Part shown: piece by piece, positions 54,721-64,000 of the stretch
Layout: each line of letters begins with the position of its first letter
Numbering within the stretch: position 1 is the stretch's first letter
Source of the DNA: Elysia chlorotica
Taxonomy: Eukaryota; Mollusca; Gastropoda; Plakobranchidae
Direction of reading: 5' to 3'
Assembly (NCBI GenBank): GCA_003991915.1
Contig: RQTK01001086.1
Location: forward strand, 1 to 64,000
DNA length: 64,000 bases
The notes under the pieces: model-generated
The model's input: the letters and a program-made list of their open reading frames with translations, nothing else
Told to the model about the DNA's origin: nothing
Database searches by the model: none
Made by a program: the position numbers and the translations under genes

Positions 54721-56269
54721 ATCACCTTTATGATCACATTAAATATTTTGCAGAAATGACGAAACATTTTCGGCATAAGAGCACTCAAATGTCTGGGAGA
54801 ATTGCCGTCGAAATTATTTTTAAGAAGGAAAAAATTCAAATTATTCTTGCTTTGACGATTTCCCTGAAGAGGTCTATGACCTTTGGAAAGAATTTGAAGG
54901 GACACGCGACAGAAAGGAAAAAAAAAGGCAAACAAACTAGAACAGTGGCGGGCCTGACATCTGGGCCAGATTCTAGAAGATTTCCCCGGGGTGTGATGAC
55001 ACAGTTCACCGCATTCATACTGACTGGTTTCCACCTTGATGAACTAAGCCTGTGGTCGTGGGCCATTGTTTCCCTCTTCTGCGTTGGGGTACAGACTAAA
55101 ATAACTAGTCTGGGTTTGGGATCCGTTGTTTCTCAAGCAAATAAAGCCAATCATGTCTACACAGAGTAATGGGTGCTAGAAAAACTGGGGTCAGATTATT
55201 ATTTCTAACAATCTATCTACCTGTCTGACCTAGTGTGGCAAGCTTTGTCCTCCCCTTTCTAACGCACTCTCATCCTTTCGACAACGGGAACAAGATATCT
55301 TATGCTAAGCAACCTTGTTTAATTATTTGGTTACTAAAAGAACTTGGCAATGGATATCCGTGCTAATAGTAATAGAAGTCTCATTGGATTTTGATATAAG
55401 CTGGGAGCTCATGCCAAAAAGACCTAAACATCTTACTCCATTTATTTCCATAAAGCCAGGAGACAAATAACGTGCCGCGGACCTATATAACCATAACCTC
55501 AAGCAACACTCGCATCTTTCAATAGTGCTTAATACATCCACATGAAGATGAATCATCAGCCTTACCTTAGCAAAATGGGCGCATAAGATTCTTCAGGAAA
55601 CACATACGGCGTAACGCAGATGAAATAAAATATTACCGCGTAGTTCAACCATTTAGCCTCATTAATAATAGCGTCAAAGTTGATAAACAACTTTCTAATT
55701 GGCTGAGAATGACACATATTTTCGTATTTTTTTTTAAAGGAAATTGAAGTTAAGCACACACACACAAAAATGAAAGGCAGGAAAAGGGTGATCACGCTGA
55801 CTGATAACGTGGCAAGCTTTGACTCTTCCCTAAAATTTGATACTCTCTCAATGTTTGCTTTCATCATCGCATGCGTACATCTACGCTAGCTCCTTGATCC
55901 TCTCTTGCCAAGATCAGCTGTGGCACCCCAGCAGAAAAAAGCCTGGTGTGAGGTAAAAGAAAGAGATTTTGGCAAACGGATAAAATGCAGTCACGAAAGG
56001 TCAGGGACGATATTGTGTTTTCTCCAGATCTGCACGTGTTTGTAATTATTGTTGTTTACATGAAACCCTCTGGTTTTCCCTGCGCTCTGATCACCTGGAT
56101 CACATTGTATTTAACGTGCGATGCAATGTAATGTGCACACAATTGTTCGCGAGGAGCTTAAGACAATACGAGTTCAGGCCGGGCTTACTCAACTTCTGTT
56201 AAAATACAGCTTACCTGGCAACTCCCTCCATGTCTGGAGGTTACCATGCCGCTGCTCTACAGTGCCTAT

Positions 56270-56345
56270 GAGGGTCGCCAGATAGCTCGGTCGCAGGGCT
56301 TTGGAATGGCATGCTGAAACTCAACGGTTAGAATCTTAAAGTGGT
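56270..56345 (+). mobile_element. tRNA-derived SINE fragment
   Basis: CCAGATAGCTCGGTCGCAGG is A-box-like and ACGGTTAGAATCTT is B-box-like at normal tRNA spacing. Confidence 0.45.
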
Positions 56346-56531
56346 ATCTCTATCTCCATATATGATTGTTTTGGAAAACGTAGGGAATTATTCTAATATT
56401 AATTAGAGATTATTAGTTTGCCTATATAACGTATGAGCACACTGGCATTGTGTCTGGAAGCTCAACTTAGAATCCAGGAAGAGCTCAGTAGAGTATTGAA
56501 TGTCCAACGACAACACTCTATAGGCTGTTTT

Positions 56532-56640
56532 GTGGACGTGTCCCAAGACCTGCTCCAAGACTGATGTCTGGCAATTTTATGTGCTGCCACATACGAGACA
56601 GGGCGGGGATACCATGACACCTATCTTAGCCGGTCACATT
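56532..56640 (-). mobile_element. Dispersed SINE-like family, copy D
   Basis: Minus-strand match to copy F over AATGTGACCGGCT, GTCATGGTATCCCCGCCCTG, GGCAGCACATAAAATTGCCA and GACATCAGTCTTGG, diverging only by scattered bases. Confidence 0.6.
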
Positions 56641-58735
56641 AACAGGAGGCCCAAGTTTAGCAAGCACTTCATAAAATCAACGTGATGCAGCAACGAATTG
56701 AAGTTTTATAATTATAATGACCTAAAAGAAGAGAAACTAAAAAACAAGCACGAAACAATAAAATAAAATGAAACAAAACAGGAGAAAAGGAAGAAAAAAT
56801 AAACACTGTATCAAACACCTGTGGAACTACCCGAATACAGTTCCTCCTTCTCCGCTACGTCAAGGAAATACAAATTAAACCAAACAGAGTTGGGAAGAGA
56901 AATTACCTGTAGAACTATAAATGAGTAAAGTTACCAAGACATGTTTGTGGGCTAGTACAAGAGTCTAGCGGATCACGGGTCGAGAGTTTTGTAGAGAGAA
57001 ATCTGAAGTTCCGACACGAGACAGGCACGTTTACCACATCTCAGAATCAATATTACGGCTGTCGCTAAGGCAACAACATAGGAAAATGGTTTTGAAGAAG
57101 TAGGGTCTCTCTTTTATTTTAACCAAACGGAATTTTATATTCATAAAAAATATAGAAGAAAACGTTGCGTTTTGTGACTGTCGTGCGGAGTCGGGAGTCT
57201 AAAACTGCTGGATCAGCAAATTAATTTCTAGACGTCAAAGCTAGGGGAACTAACGCTCTCGCAGACTCGTTGAAGGTTTGGTCGGTTTGTTTGTTTCCTT
57301 GTTTCTTCTTTTTTGTTTTGTTTTGTTTCCTTACGTATATCATCAACAACTTTGCTTGCTCGCGGACTTTTCCCTAGACTAACGTTTATTATTATTAAAT
57401 TAAGTTGACACCATAATATATTCTTGCGAGAAACACCATACTTAAACTGATTCTAAACATAGATCTAGGGTCAAGATTCTAAACTTGGTTCAGCACTGCG
57501 CGCTCAACGCTTACATGTATTTTGATCAGCCAACTTTATATTCTTTTATCAGATTGTTGTAGAAGGAAAAGGAGGAATCAGTCGTATCTGTTCGTATTTT
57601 TTAATTTACATTTTTTAATTAGATCGTTGGTTTGGACGAATTGTGGTGAAATGAAATATTTTTTGTGAAAATAAATGTGCCCATGCAAATCTCAAGTCAA
57701 AATACCATCTACTTGGGTAGTTTCGTAGCTTCTTCTCGTGTGGTTTTAGAGATTTTGGGATTGAAATATTTTGATCCTAGCTCCAATATAAAAGATGATG
57801 TATACGTTTAAATTGATGGTAATTCTCTTTTGCTTTAAATAACTTGGACTTTTCCGAACGTCACAACATGAAACTATTCTATACACAATTGGTGCTCATT
57901 AGTTTAGATACCCCCTCCCCCCGAAATTAATGTCTTTAAAGCGAGTAATTCAGTGCACAAACATTAGTGGCATCAATAGCGAAGGGCTCAATAACTGCAT
58001 GCGATGTTTCACTGTGAATGTTTGGACGTAATGAACCTGGTGTCTGTTATTTATAATCCAGGATATAGCCCAACGGATCTGAACAGGTTTTTTTTTTTTG
58101 TTCTTTGAACATCTTCAATCTATGGATTCTTTTAGCCTCTGGTATTTATACACACTTTCAAGTTTGCGAGAATCGCGCTTGTGATCGATGCGTGTAAGAA
58201 AAGAAAGTTTGCTCGCTGCAGTTTGCGTGAATGGCCGCCCACCAGCTTACAATGCCGTTGTTTCATCTCTTAATTCACAACCAAACGGAAGTTTCTTTCT
58301 CCCAATCCTACTGCCTATCGATCAGAACCCATTCACCATCCAAAGACGGAAAAAGCCCTCCTGAGGTTAAAAGACACTGTAATATGAAACATTTTGCTCA
58401 CCAATCAAAAGATCAATGTATCACTCAATCACTTTATAAATCCTATTACAATATTGAATTGTACAAAGTAGTGCTTCCTATTAATTAATGTACTTAAAGA
58501 GCAAGTATTATCAATGTCTTTTCAGTGTATCTTCAGATATGTAGTCTCGCGCAGGTTCAGTCTTTGATCTCACCTGTTTAGCTCTCTCTGACAGCTTAAC
58601 TATGACACTTGATAGATTAGTTAACTGTAGTAAAGTTTCTTTCGACGGTGTAGTGAAAATAAGTACAATAGAACTAAAAAGCTCTGAGTGGCGAAATGAA
58701 TATGTCTCTGAATTAATCGTCTCTTAGATAGAACT

Positions 58736-58792
58736 TAAACACCGTGGGTCCCAAGACTTACAATTGTAAATTTTTTTTCCTGCTGCCACAAG
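58736..58792 (-). mobile_element. Dispersed SINE-like family, fragment (copy E)
   Basis: On the minus strand TGTGGCAGCAGG, then TTTACAATTGTAAGTCTTGG; a short and diverged core match. Confidence 0.4.
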
Positions 58793-58937
58793 GAGAAAAA
58801 ACAAACAAACTGGGATATTATCAGGATTGATCTCCCACCTGTCACATTTTACCGTTACCGAGCCAACCCGTACAGTGTGAATACAAAACGCCTTCTCTCT
58901 GTTCGTAACGGATGTATGCATCGATATTCTGCATCAC

Positions 58938-59098
58938 TGCGGTGTCAGTATAATGTGACCGGCTGAGACAGGAGTCATGGTATCCCCGCCCTGTCTCGTG
59001 TGCGGCAGCACATACAATTGTCAGACGTCCGTCTTGGGATTCGTCCACCATATAGCCTATATAGTGCTGCTGTTGGACGTTAAACCAACCCAACCCAA
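58938..59098 (+). mobile_element. Dispersed SINE-like family, copy F (fullest)
   Basis: The best copy: GGTGTCAGTATAATGTGACC, GGCTGAGACAGGAGTCATGG, CGGCAGCACATACAATTGTC, AGACGTCCGTCTTGGG, TATAGCCTATATAGTGC and TTGGACGTTAAACC, then a CCAA tail. No coding capacity. The tail type GGACGTTAAAC is common in mollusc short retroposons by memory. Confidence 0.65.
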
Positions 59099-59710
59099 CC
59101 CTGCATCACTGGCATATCCACACACGACTGTCATAGACACGATTCGCAGGTCTACAATATTGCTTGTCAACAACATGGTCCTGTCAGCCTTTGATCGGCG
59201 TTGATGGAACAGTGTAACTCGCACCCCTAGCGGTTCAATGATCAGCAACAGAGGGATTTTTAACTGCATTTGCCTCTGCTTTTGACCTGAATATAAACTG
59301 CCCAGTTCGTTATCTCTGGTGTTCATTATGTGAATATCTGTGTCTCTTCCCATTCTTGCACACTTGTCACTTCCTCTGGGTTCAATCTGTTCCTTTTCCG
59401 AACGAAAGCAGATATTGTGGGCCCCCGACCTTGAACGGAAGAGATAAAAAAAGGAGCCCTATTTAAATTCCTTAATTGAAGCGCGAGAGGCTGGTGGAGA
59501 CTGGTTCAATAACACGGTTAGAAAAGCCAGCACTTGTGCTGCCCACTACAAGGGGACTTTACTCCGGAAAGGGGGGGGGGTCGACTTGGTTTCACGCAGA
59601 TTATGTCCACTAAGATTGGGAGGGGGGTCACCATCGAGAGGGAGGGAGGATCTTCGGAAATCAAGTTAGCCCCCGTATCGGATAGACCATCAGAATAGCA
59701 ATAGAAGTAA

Positions 59711-59718
<8 letters not shown>

Positions 59719-59803
<85 letters not shown>

Positions 59804-60009
59804 AGGAACAAAAATAATTATGGCTTGGAGTGAAAACAAATTGTATTTTCCTCCTCTTGGAACATATATAATTCTGTAATTGGTAAAAAGAAATATCTCC
59901 CTCTCACTCACCTTCTCCTCGTTTATTTATTTTACCGTTTTCACTTCGATCATACTGTTCCTTTTTCATAATCTCCCTCCCACCACCGCACACACACACA
60001 CACACATTC

Positions 60010-60063
<54 letters not shown>
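59719..60063. repeat. (AG)n, (CA)n and (CT)n microsatellites
   Basis: (AG)n 59719-59799, (CA)n 59989-60006 and (CT)n 60014-60063; the AG and CT runs form inverted arms about 215 bp apart. Confidence 0.95.
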
Positions 60064-60073
<10 letters not shown>

Positions 60074-60306
60074 TTTTCACTCTTTCCCTATCTACGACAG
60101 GCTGTGTTCTCTTTTAATTTTTTCTCACATGTCATTGCTAAGTGCCACATACGTCCCGCTCCCTCCGCGCAAACTTTTTCCTATCTCTTTTTGCTTCTCA
60201 ACTGAGATTGATCAGTTCGCTAACAAGCTAGAAGTGCCGGGTTGTGGTACGCAAAAACGTAATGAAATGTAAAAATAGATTGTAAAAAAAAGAAAACACA
60301 CAGCTA

Positions 60307-60338
<32 letters not shown>

Positions 60339-60857
60339 CTACCACTCCTGTGCAGTATCAGCTTTCTAAGCATCTGACAAAAACTGCCACAAAGGTTTCC
60401 ACGCGCACTCTTCATATTGCATTAGACCTCCTGCCCCTCGACTTGGAAAGTCGGTCGTCTTATCTCTGCTGGAAAGCCAAAGCTTCCTCTCAACTTTAAA
60501 GGGGGGGGGGGGGGGGGGGAAAGAAAAAGATCCTGCCATATTTTTTCTATATAGCCTTTTGCGCCCTATACACTTGTTCTTTCTTGTGCGATGTGCGAAT
60601 AAAATATTTTTTTACTGGCAAGTTGTTTCAAGCACTTACGGATCTCGGCAGCCTTCTATTTTCGGGCATTTCAGATCTTTATAATAATTCTTTTTTTTAT
60701 CTCTTGGTCAAACCATCAGATATAATTACACGCTGCGTCTAAACTGTACCAAAACTCTTTTATAACGCATTTCCCCCTACATTGAATGGTCCATATCGCA
60801 GACTTTAGTACTAACATTATTTAAAGATACAAAATGAAGACCTTTAAAAAATCCTGA

Positions 60858-60990
60858 CAGTGTTAGCAGGCTGGGCTTACGAGCAGAGGGTTTGAGGTCC
60901 GATCCCTCATTTGTCTTTAGGATCACAGCCGCCATAATTATTCGTATAAAGATCTTTAGGAAAAGCTATCGAGCCTGGAACTGAAGAATG
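60858..60990 (+). mobile_element. tRNA-derived SINE fragment
   Basis: GTTAGCAGGCTGGGCTTACG is followed by TTTGAGGTCCGATCCCTC, an A-box/B-box pair at tRNA spacing, then a body ATTATTCGTATAAAGATC. Confidence 0.5.
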
Positions 60991-61449
60991 ATTTTTCTTT
61001 AATTTTCAAATTAAATAAACACTTCGTTAACAAGCACTGGTCAAGATAGTTTGATTCAATGCATGTACTTTGCAGATTTGCGTCACGATGGAGAATAATG
61101 GGTTCATGCACACTCTGACGCCTCATTTCAGAAATGATTAGAGATTTAACTCATTCTTTAAGACCGATGCACGGATCTAAATTACTCTCGCCGATTTTGA
61201 AAGTGTCCTTTCGAGTATATCTTCTTGCAAAGGCACTTGAATCTCAAATCGTTTTTTAATGTTTGTTTAAAAAAAGGTCTACCAACGGCATTATCTATCC
61301 CGACGTTTCACGCCTGGGTGTAAAACTTATGTGAACACGTCAATTCATATGTCAAGTAAAGGAACTATGGCTTAACTATGGAACAGAGATGTTAAAATTT
61401 AATATTTTATTAGCTGCACTCCTTAGATTTCTCGATTAGCTCAAAACTG

Positions 61450-61500
61450 TTAGGAGGGCACCAGCTGAAATCCGAACCTCGCACCTCCTTTTTTTAATTA
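61450..61500 (-). mobile_element. tRNA-derived SINE remnant
   Basis: On the minus strand GCGAGGTTCGGATTTCAGC followed by TGGTGCCCTCC matches the B-box side of the family seen at 54640. Confidence 0.4.
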
Positions 61501-61594
61501 TCGAGATACCTGAAAATGTTTTAAAGTTTTAACATCCCTTTGAAAACTCGGTATTGCATCTCATCAAAGAGCGCCTTGTTCCATTCTATTACGG

Positions 61595-61700
61595 TCGCTT
61601 TCAGTATAAAGTGACAAGCCGATACTGAAGTCCTGATGTGCCCGCTATCTCTTAGTGGCAACATGCAATTATGGTCAGGCGTTCGTCAGCCACCAACGGG
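61595..61700 (+). mobile_element. Dispersed SINE-like family, diverged copy G
   Basis: TCAGTATAAAGTGACAAGCC, GATACTGAAGTCCTG and ATGCAATTATGGTCAGGCGT correspond in order to the family start and core, with much divergence. Confidence 0.4.
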
Positions 61701-63208
61701 AACCGTTTGGGGGTTAGCACGGTAGATGATGATGGTTGTCTGGAATATAACACTCTCAAAAATTTCAGATTGATCCATCAATTGTGCAATGCGTACTATG
61801 ACCGCCTATGACGTTTACCCCCCTCTTCCCCAAAGCCAGTTTTAATTCGATTGATGGAATCAATAAAGAGAAATAGTAAGTAAACAATCAAAGCTGCTAT
61901 GCCTCTAGCCAACGGCATGCAAGTGTCAACCTACTTTAGCATGCTTTGAAAAAAAGGCGACTTTTCTAAGCACTCTGAACGACTTGCACACTCTAACGAC
62001 CGAAATGCCAGCACATGTTTTAGAATGCCAGCACATGTTCACTCCAATTATAAGGGACAATACAATGTCGTGTCGACCCAGACCTGGCGCTAAATGATGG
62101 CAGCAGGTTAGTGCGTGACGCGGACGAGGCGATAATCCCCATCTTCTACGGAAAATTGAATTTAGATTTTGCACGAGGCGAGTGCTAGAGGACGTAATGA
62201 ATTTTAACTGAGACGCAACGCTCTATGGGGTTAAGTTGAAAAATAACACGGACTAGAGCTAAGTCACGTGAGAAACGATAATGTAGCTTTTGCATCTTTT
62301 AAAAGGTAAACAAATAAAGAGTCATGAATAATGTCACTGCAAAGGCCAAACAATTCTCATTTCTTAAGGTAGATAGCATTGTTTTCCCATTCTTATTTTT
62401 TTTTGAAAAGAGGGCAAAAAGGGGATGGGTATGTTAAAAAGTTGGTGTATGGAGGGCTGGAAAGAAGAAGCATCCCATATTTATCAAACGTCGCACTACG
62501 TTAAGCATGCTTAAAGTGAAATCTCCACAAGCCCTTTGTATATTTCAAAACAGTATTATCAGATTAGGTTCACCAATTGACGATTCTACGTCCGCCCATA
62601 CATTCGAGGTTTATATCATCAAAGTTATTAACAGAATTTTTGCTTTAGTGCACTATTTGAAACCGTCGACCCCAAACTCATTGGACATAGAGAACAGGCG
62701 CCACATCAAAATATAAAAAATTTTTTTTTTTTTTTTGTATTTATAAACTGTTTTAAACACCCGTTTTACTTGACCCTTTGTGTTAGCTTAATCATACAAT
62801 TTGTAACGTTGCTAATCATGCATTAATAGTTAGAAGTTCATTGATTGGAATACATCACATTGTCAATGGAGTGTCGGTATCTCTGAAATAGAACGCCACT
62901 ATTCACACCAAGTTTAGTTTGTTTTGCGATGCGTGTAGCCGTCTGTACAGTATAATAGATCCCTATGTTTTGAGTTCCAGTACTGAAATAGAAATACTAC
63001 TTAAAAGCCGAACGCCAGCTGTTGCGCTTTTCTACCACCCTCAATGAGTTGTAAATATGGAGCAATATGCGTGCAGCATGGTGCATATTTTGTCATGGTA
63101 ATAATTATGTTTAATATGAGGGTGTTGTTGGTGAGATCATAGACTGTGAAACTACAGTTTCCGACTGTATTTTTTTTAAATTATTATTGTTATTATTCTT
63201 ACTATTAT

Positions 63209-63320
<112 letters not shown>

Positions 63321-63487
63321 ATTAGTTTTATTCCACTCATTGTCCAACGATCAAATAGGACGTTAAAAAAAAGTTCTGAATTACGTCCTGAAATTCTGGT
63401 GAAAACTGATTATCTCTTGATTCGTTGGCTTCAGATTCCATTACAAGCTAATAGAATTTAACAAATACAAAATTTCCAATTTCTTAC

Positions 63488-63754
63488 CATCTTATTATGG
63501 GAAAGGAAGAGGGAAAAGATGTCTCCCCGATAGATCCTCTGGAATTGGTAGCGATATAGCAGCTCTATTACAGCACACAATAAAGATTGGTTTACTATTC
63601 ACACAAGAGATTTTTTGTTTGTAGATGTGGCACAGGTCAACTTACGAAAATTCTCACTGAAAACCTTTTAGAAATTGAATAGGTAGGACCTATAACCACA
63701 CCAAACTTACGCCTTTTCTGCGTAATTTTGGCAGCGCGAACACAATGCCGCCAT
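63488..63754 (-). CDS. Unidentified gene, first three exons including an 11-nt microexon
   Basis: On the minus strand an ATG at 63754 opens MAALCSRCQNYAEK and meets a consensus donor GC|GTAAGT after 63711 (44 nt, phase 2). A putative microexon of 11 nt (63646-63656) sits between TTTTCAG and GTAAGTTG. The next exon, 63488-63564 (77 nt), has a TAATAG acceptor and an ATG|GTAAGA donor. Joined, the frame stays open: AENFQ across the microexon, then LLYRYQFQRIYRGDIF and SLFLSHNKM. Without the microexon, exon one meets a stop or the third exon is out of frame. The start codon context CAGCATGGCGGC resembles the TISU/YY1 element of genes with short 5' UTRs, many of them mitochondrial. The short Cys/Arg-rich N-terminus would suit a mitochondrial protein, but this is inference. 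No later exon was found to the left and I do not recognise the family. Confidence 0.5.
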
Positions 63755-63929
63755 GCTGAGAATTGGGTGTTGTTTTTTTACCGTAATTATTGAGTCGAAT
63801 TCAACGGGGCTTTTGGGGGATTGAAGTAAATCTCGGTAGTGCGTTGGTGAGTAGTAGGAAAAGTAGACCACACCTCTCCAGATTGCGGCGACAGTTGAAG
63901 ACTAGCCCGAAAACTGTACCACCAGTCCG

Positions 63930-63963
<34 letters not shown>
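63930..63963. repeat. (CA)n microsatellite
   Basis: About 17 CA units near the right edge of the window. Confidence 0.97.
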
Positions 63964-63965
<2 letters not shown>

Positions 63966-64000
63966 GTTTTAATTTCAGTTCCAAACTCTGGTTCTCATTA

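Noticed and set aside
54504-55169. 221-codon open frame, the longest in the window
   Set aside because: No family resemblance. It crosses a tRNA-like SINE piece antisense and overlaps another long frame on the opposite strand, so it looks like an open frame in repeat DNA.
58231-58488. 85-codon plus-strand frame beginning MAAHQLTMPLF
   Set aside because: Good start context only; composition and surroundings give no further support.

Overview
This is a 64 kb window of an AT-rich animal nuclear genome, crowded with microsatellites ((CT)n, (GAT)n, (GATA)n, (ATT)n, (TAG)n, (AAC)n, (CA)n). Exons are short and spliced, with canonical GT-AG introns plus one GC-AG intron. There are several tRNA-derived SINE pieces, LINE fragments and one assembly gap. 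The repeat families and exon structure recall a mollusc, perhaps a heterobranch gastropod. That is inference from memory, not a search result. No bacterial, viral or CRISPR signal is present.

Host genes are found mainly by joining small exons. (1) Minus strand, 8842 to 4053: a complete five-exon, 167-codon gene that looks like the homologue of the uncharacterised vertebrate protein CXorf65. (2) Minus strand, 27170 to 23881: the last four exons of a cytochrome P450 (I-helix, ExxR, PERF, haem cysteine); its 5' half was not found. (3) Plus strand, 30582 to 32279: three exons with the L27 domain and first half of PDZ1 of a PATJ/MPDZ-type scaffold; the rest was not found in the 31.7 kb to its right. 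(4) Minus strand, 63754 to 63488: the start of an unidentified gene with a putative 11-nt microexon. Several other spliced-looking pieces are listed at low confidence.

Mobile DNA: a frameshifted, 5'-truncated I/Nimb-like LINE end carrying RNase H (29040-30182, minus); the 3' end of an RTE-like LINE (4516-4930, plus); a 120-bp LINE 3' stub with a perfect 13-bp target duplication (51121-51266); tRNA-derived SINE pieces; and a second dispersed SINE-like family concentrated at 49-62 kb.

Structural duplications are frequent: a 2.1 kb tandem duplication (40250-44443), a 348-bp tandem duplication (47856-48546), an identical 117-bp direct repeat pair (5158/5677), a 103-bp degenerate triplet (34437-34725) and smaller ones. 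The right half (about 32.3-63.4 kb) is mostly intergenic or intronic repeat DNA in which I recognise no firm exon. I did not find a clearly new multi-gene system. The best leads are the microexon gene, the GC-AG P450 intron and the 2.1 kb duplication with its conserved short reading frame and hammerhead-like motif.
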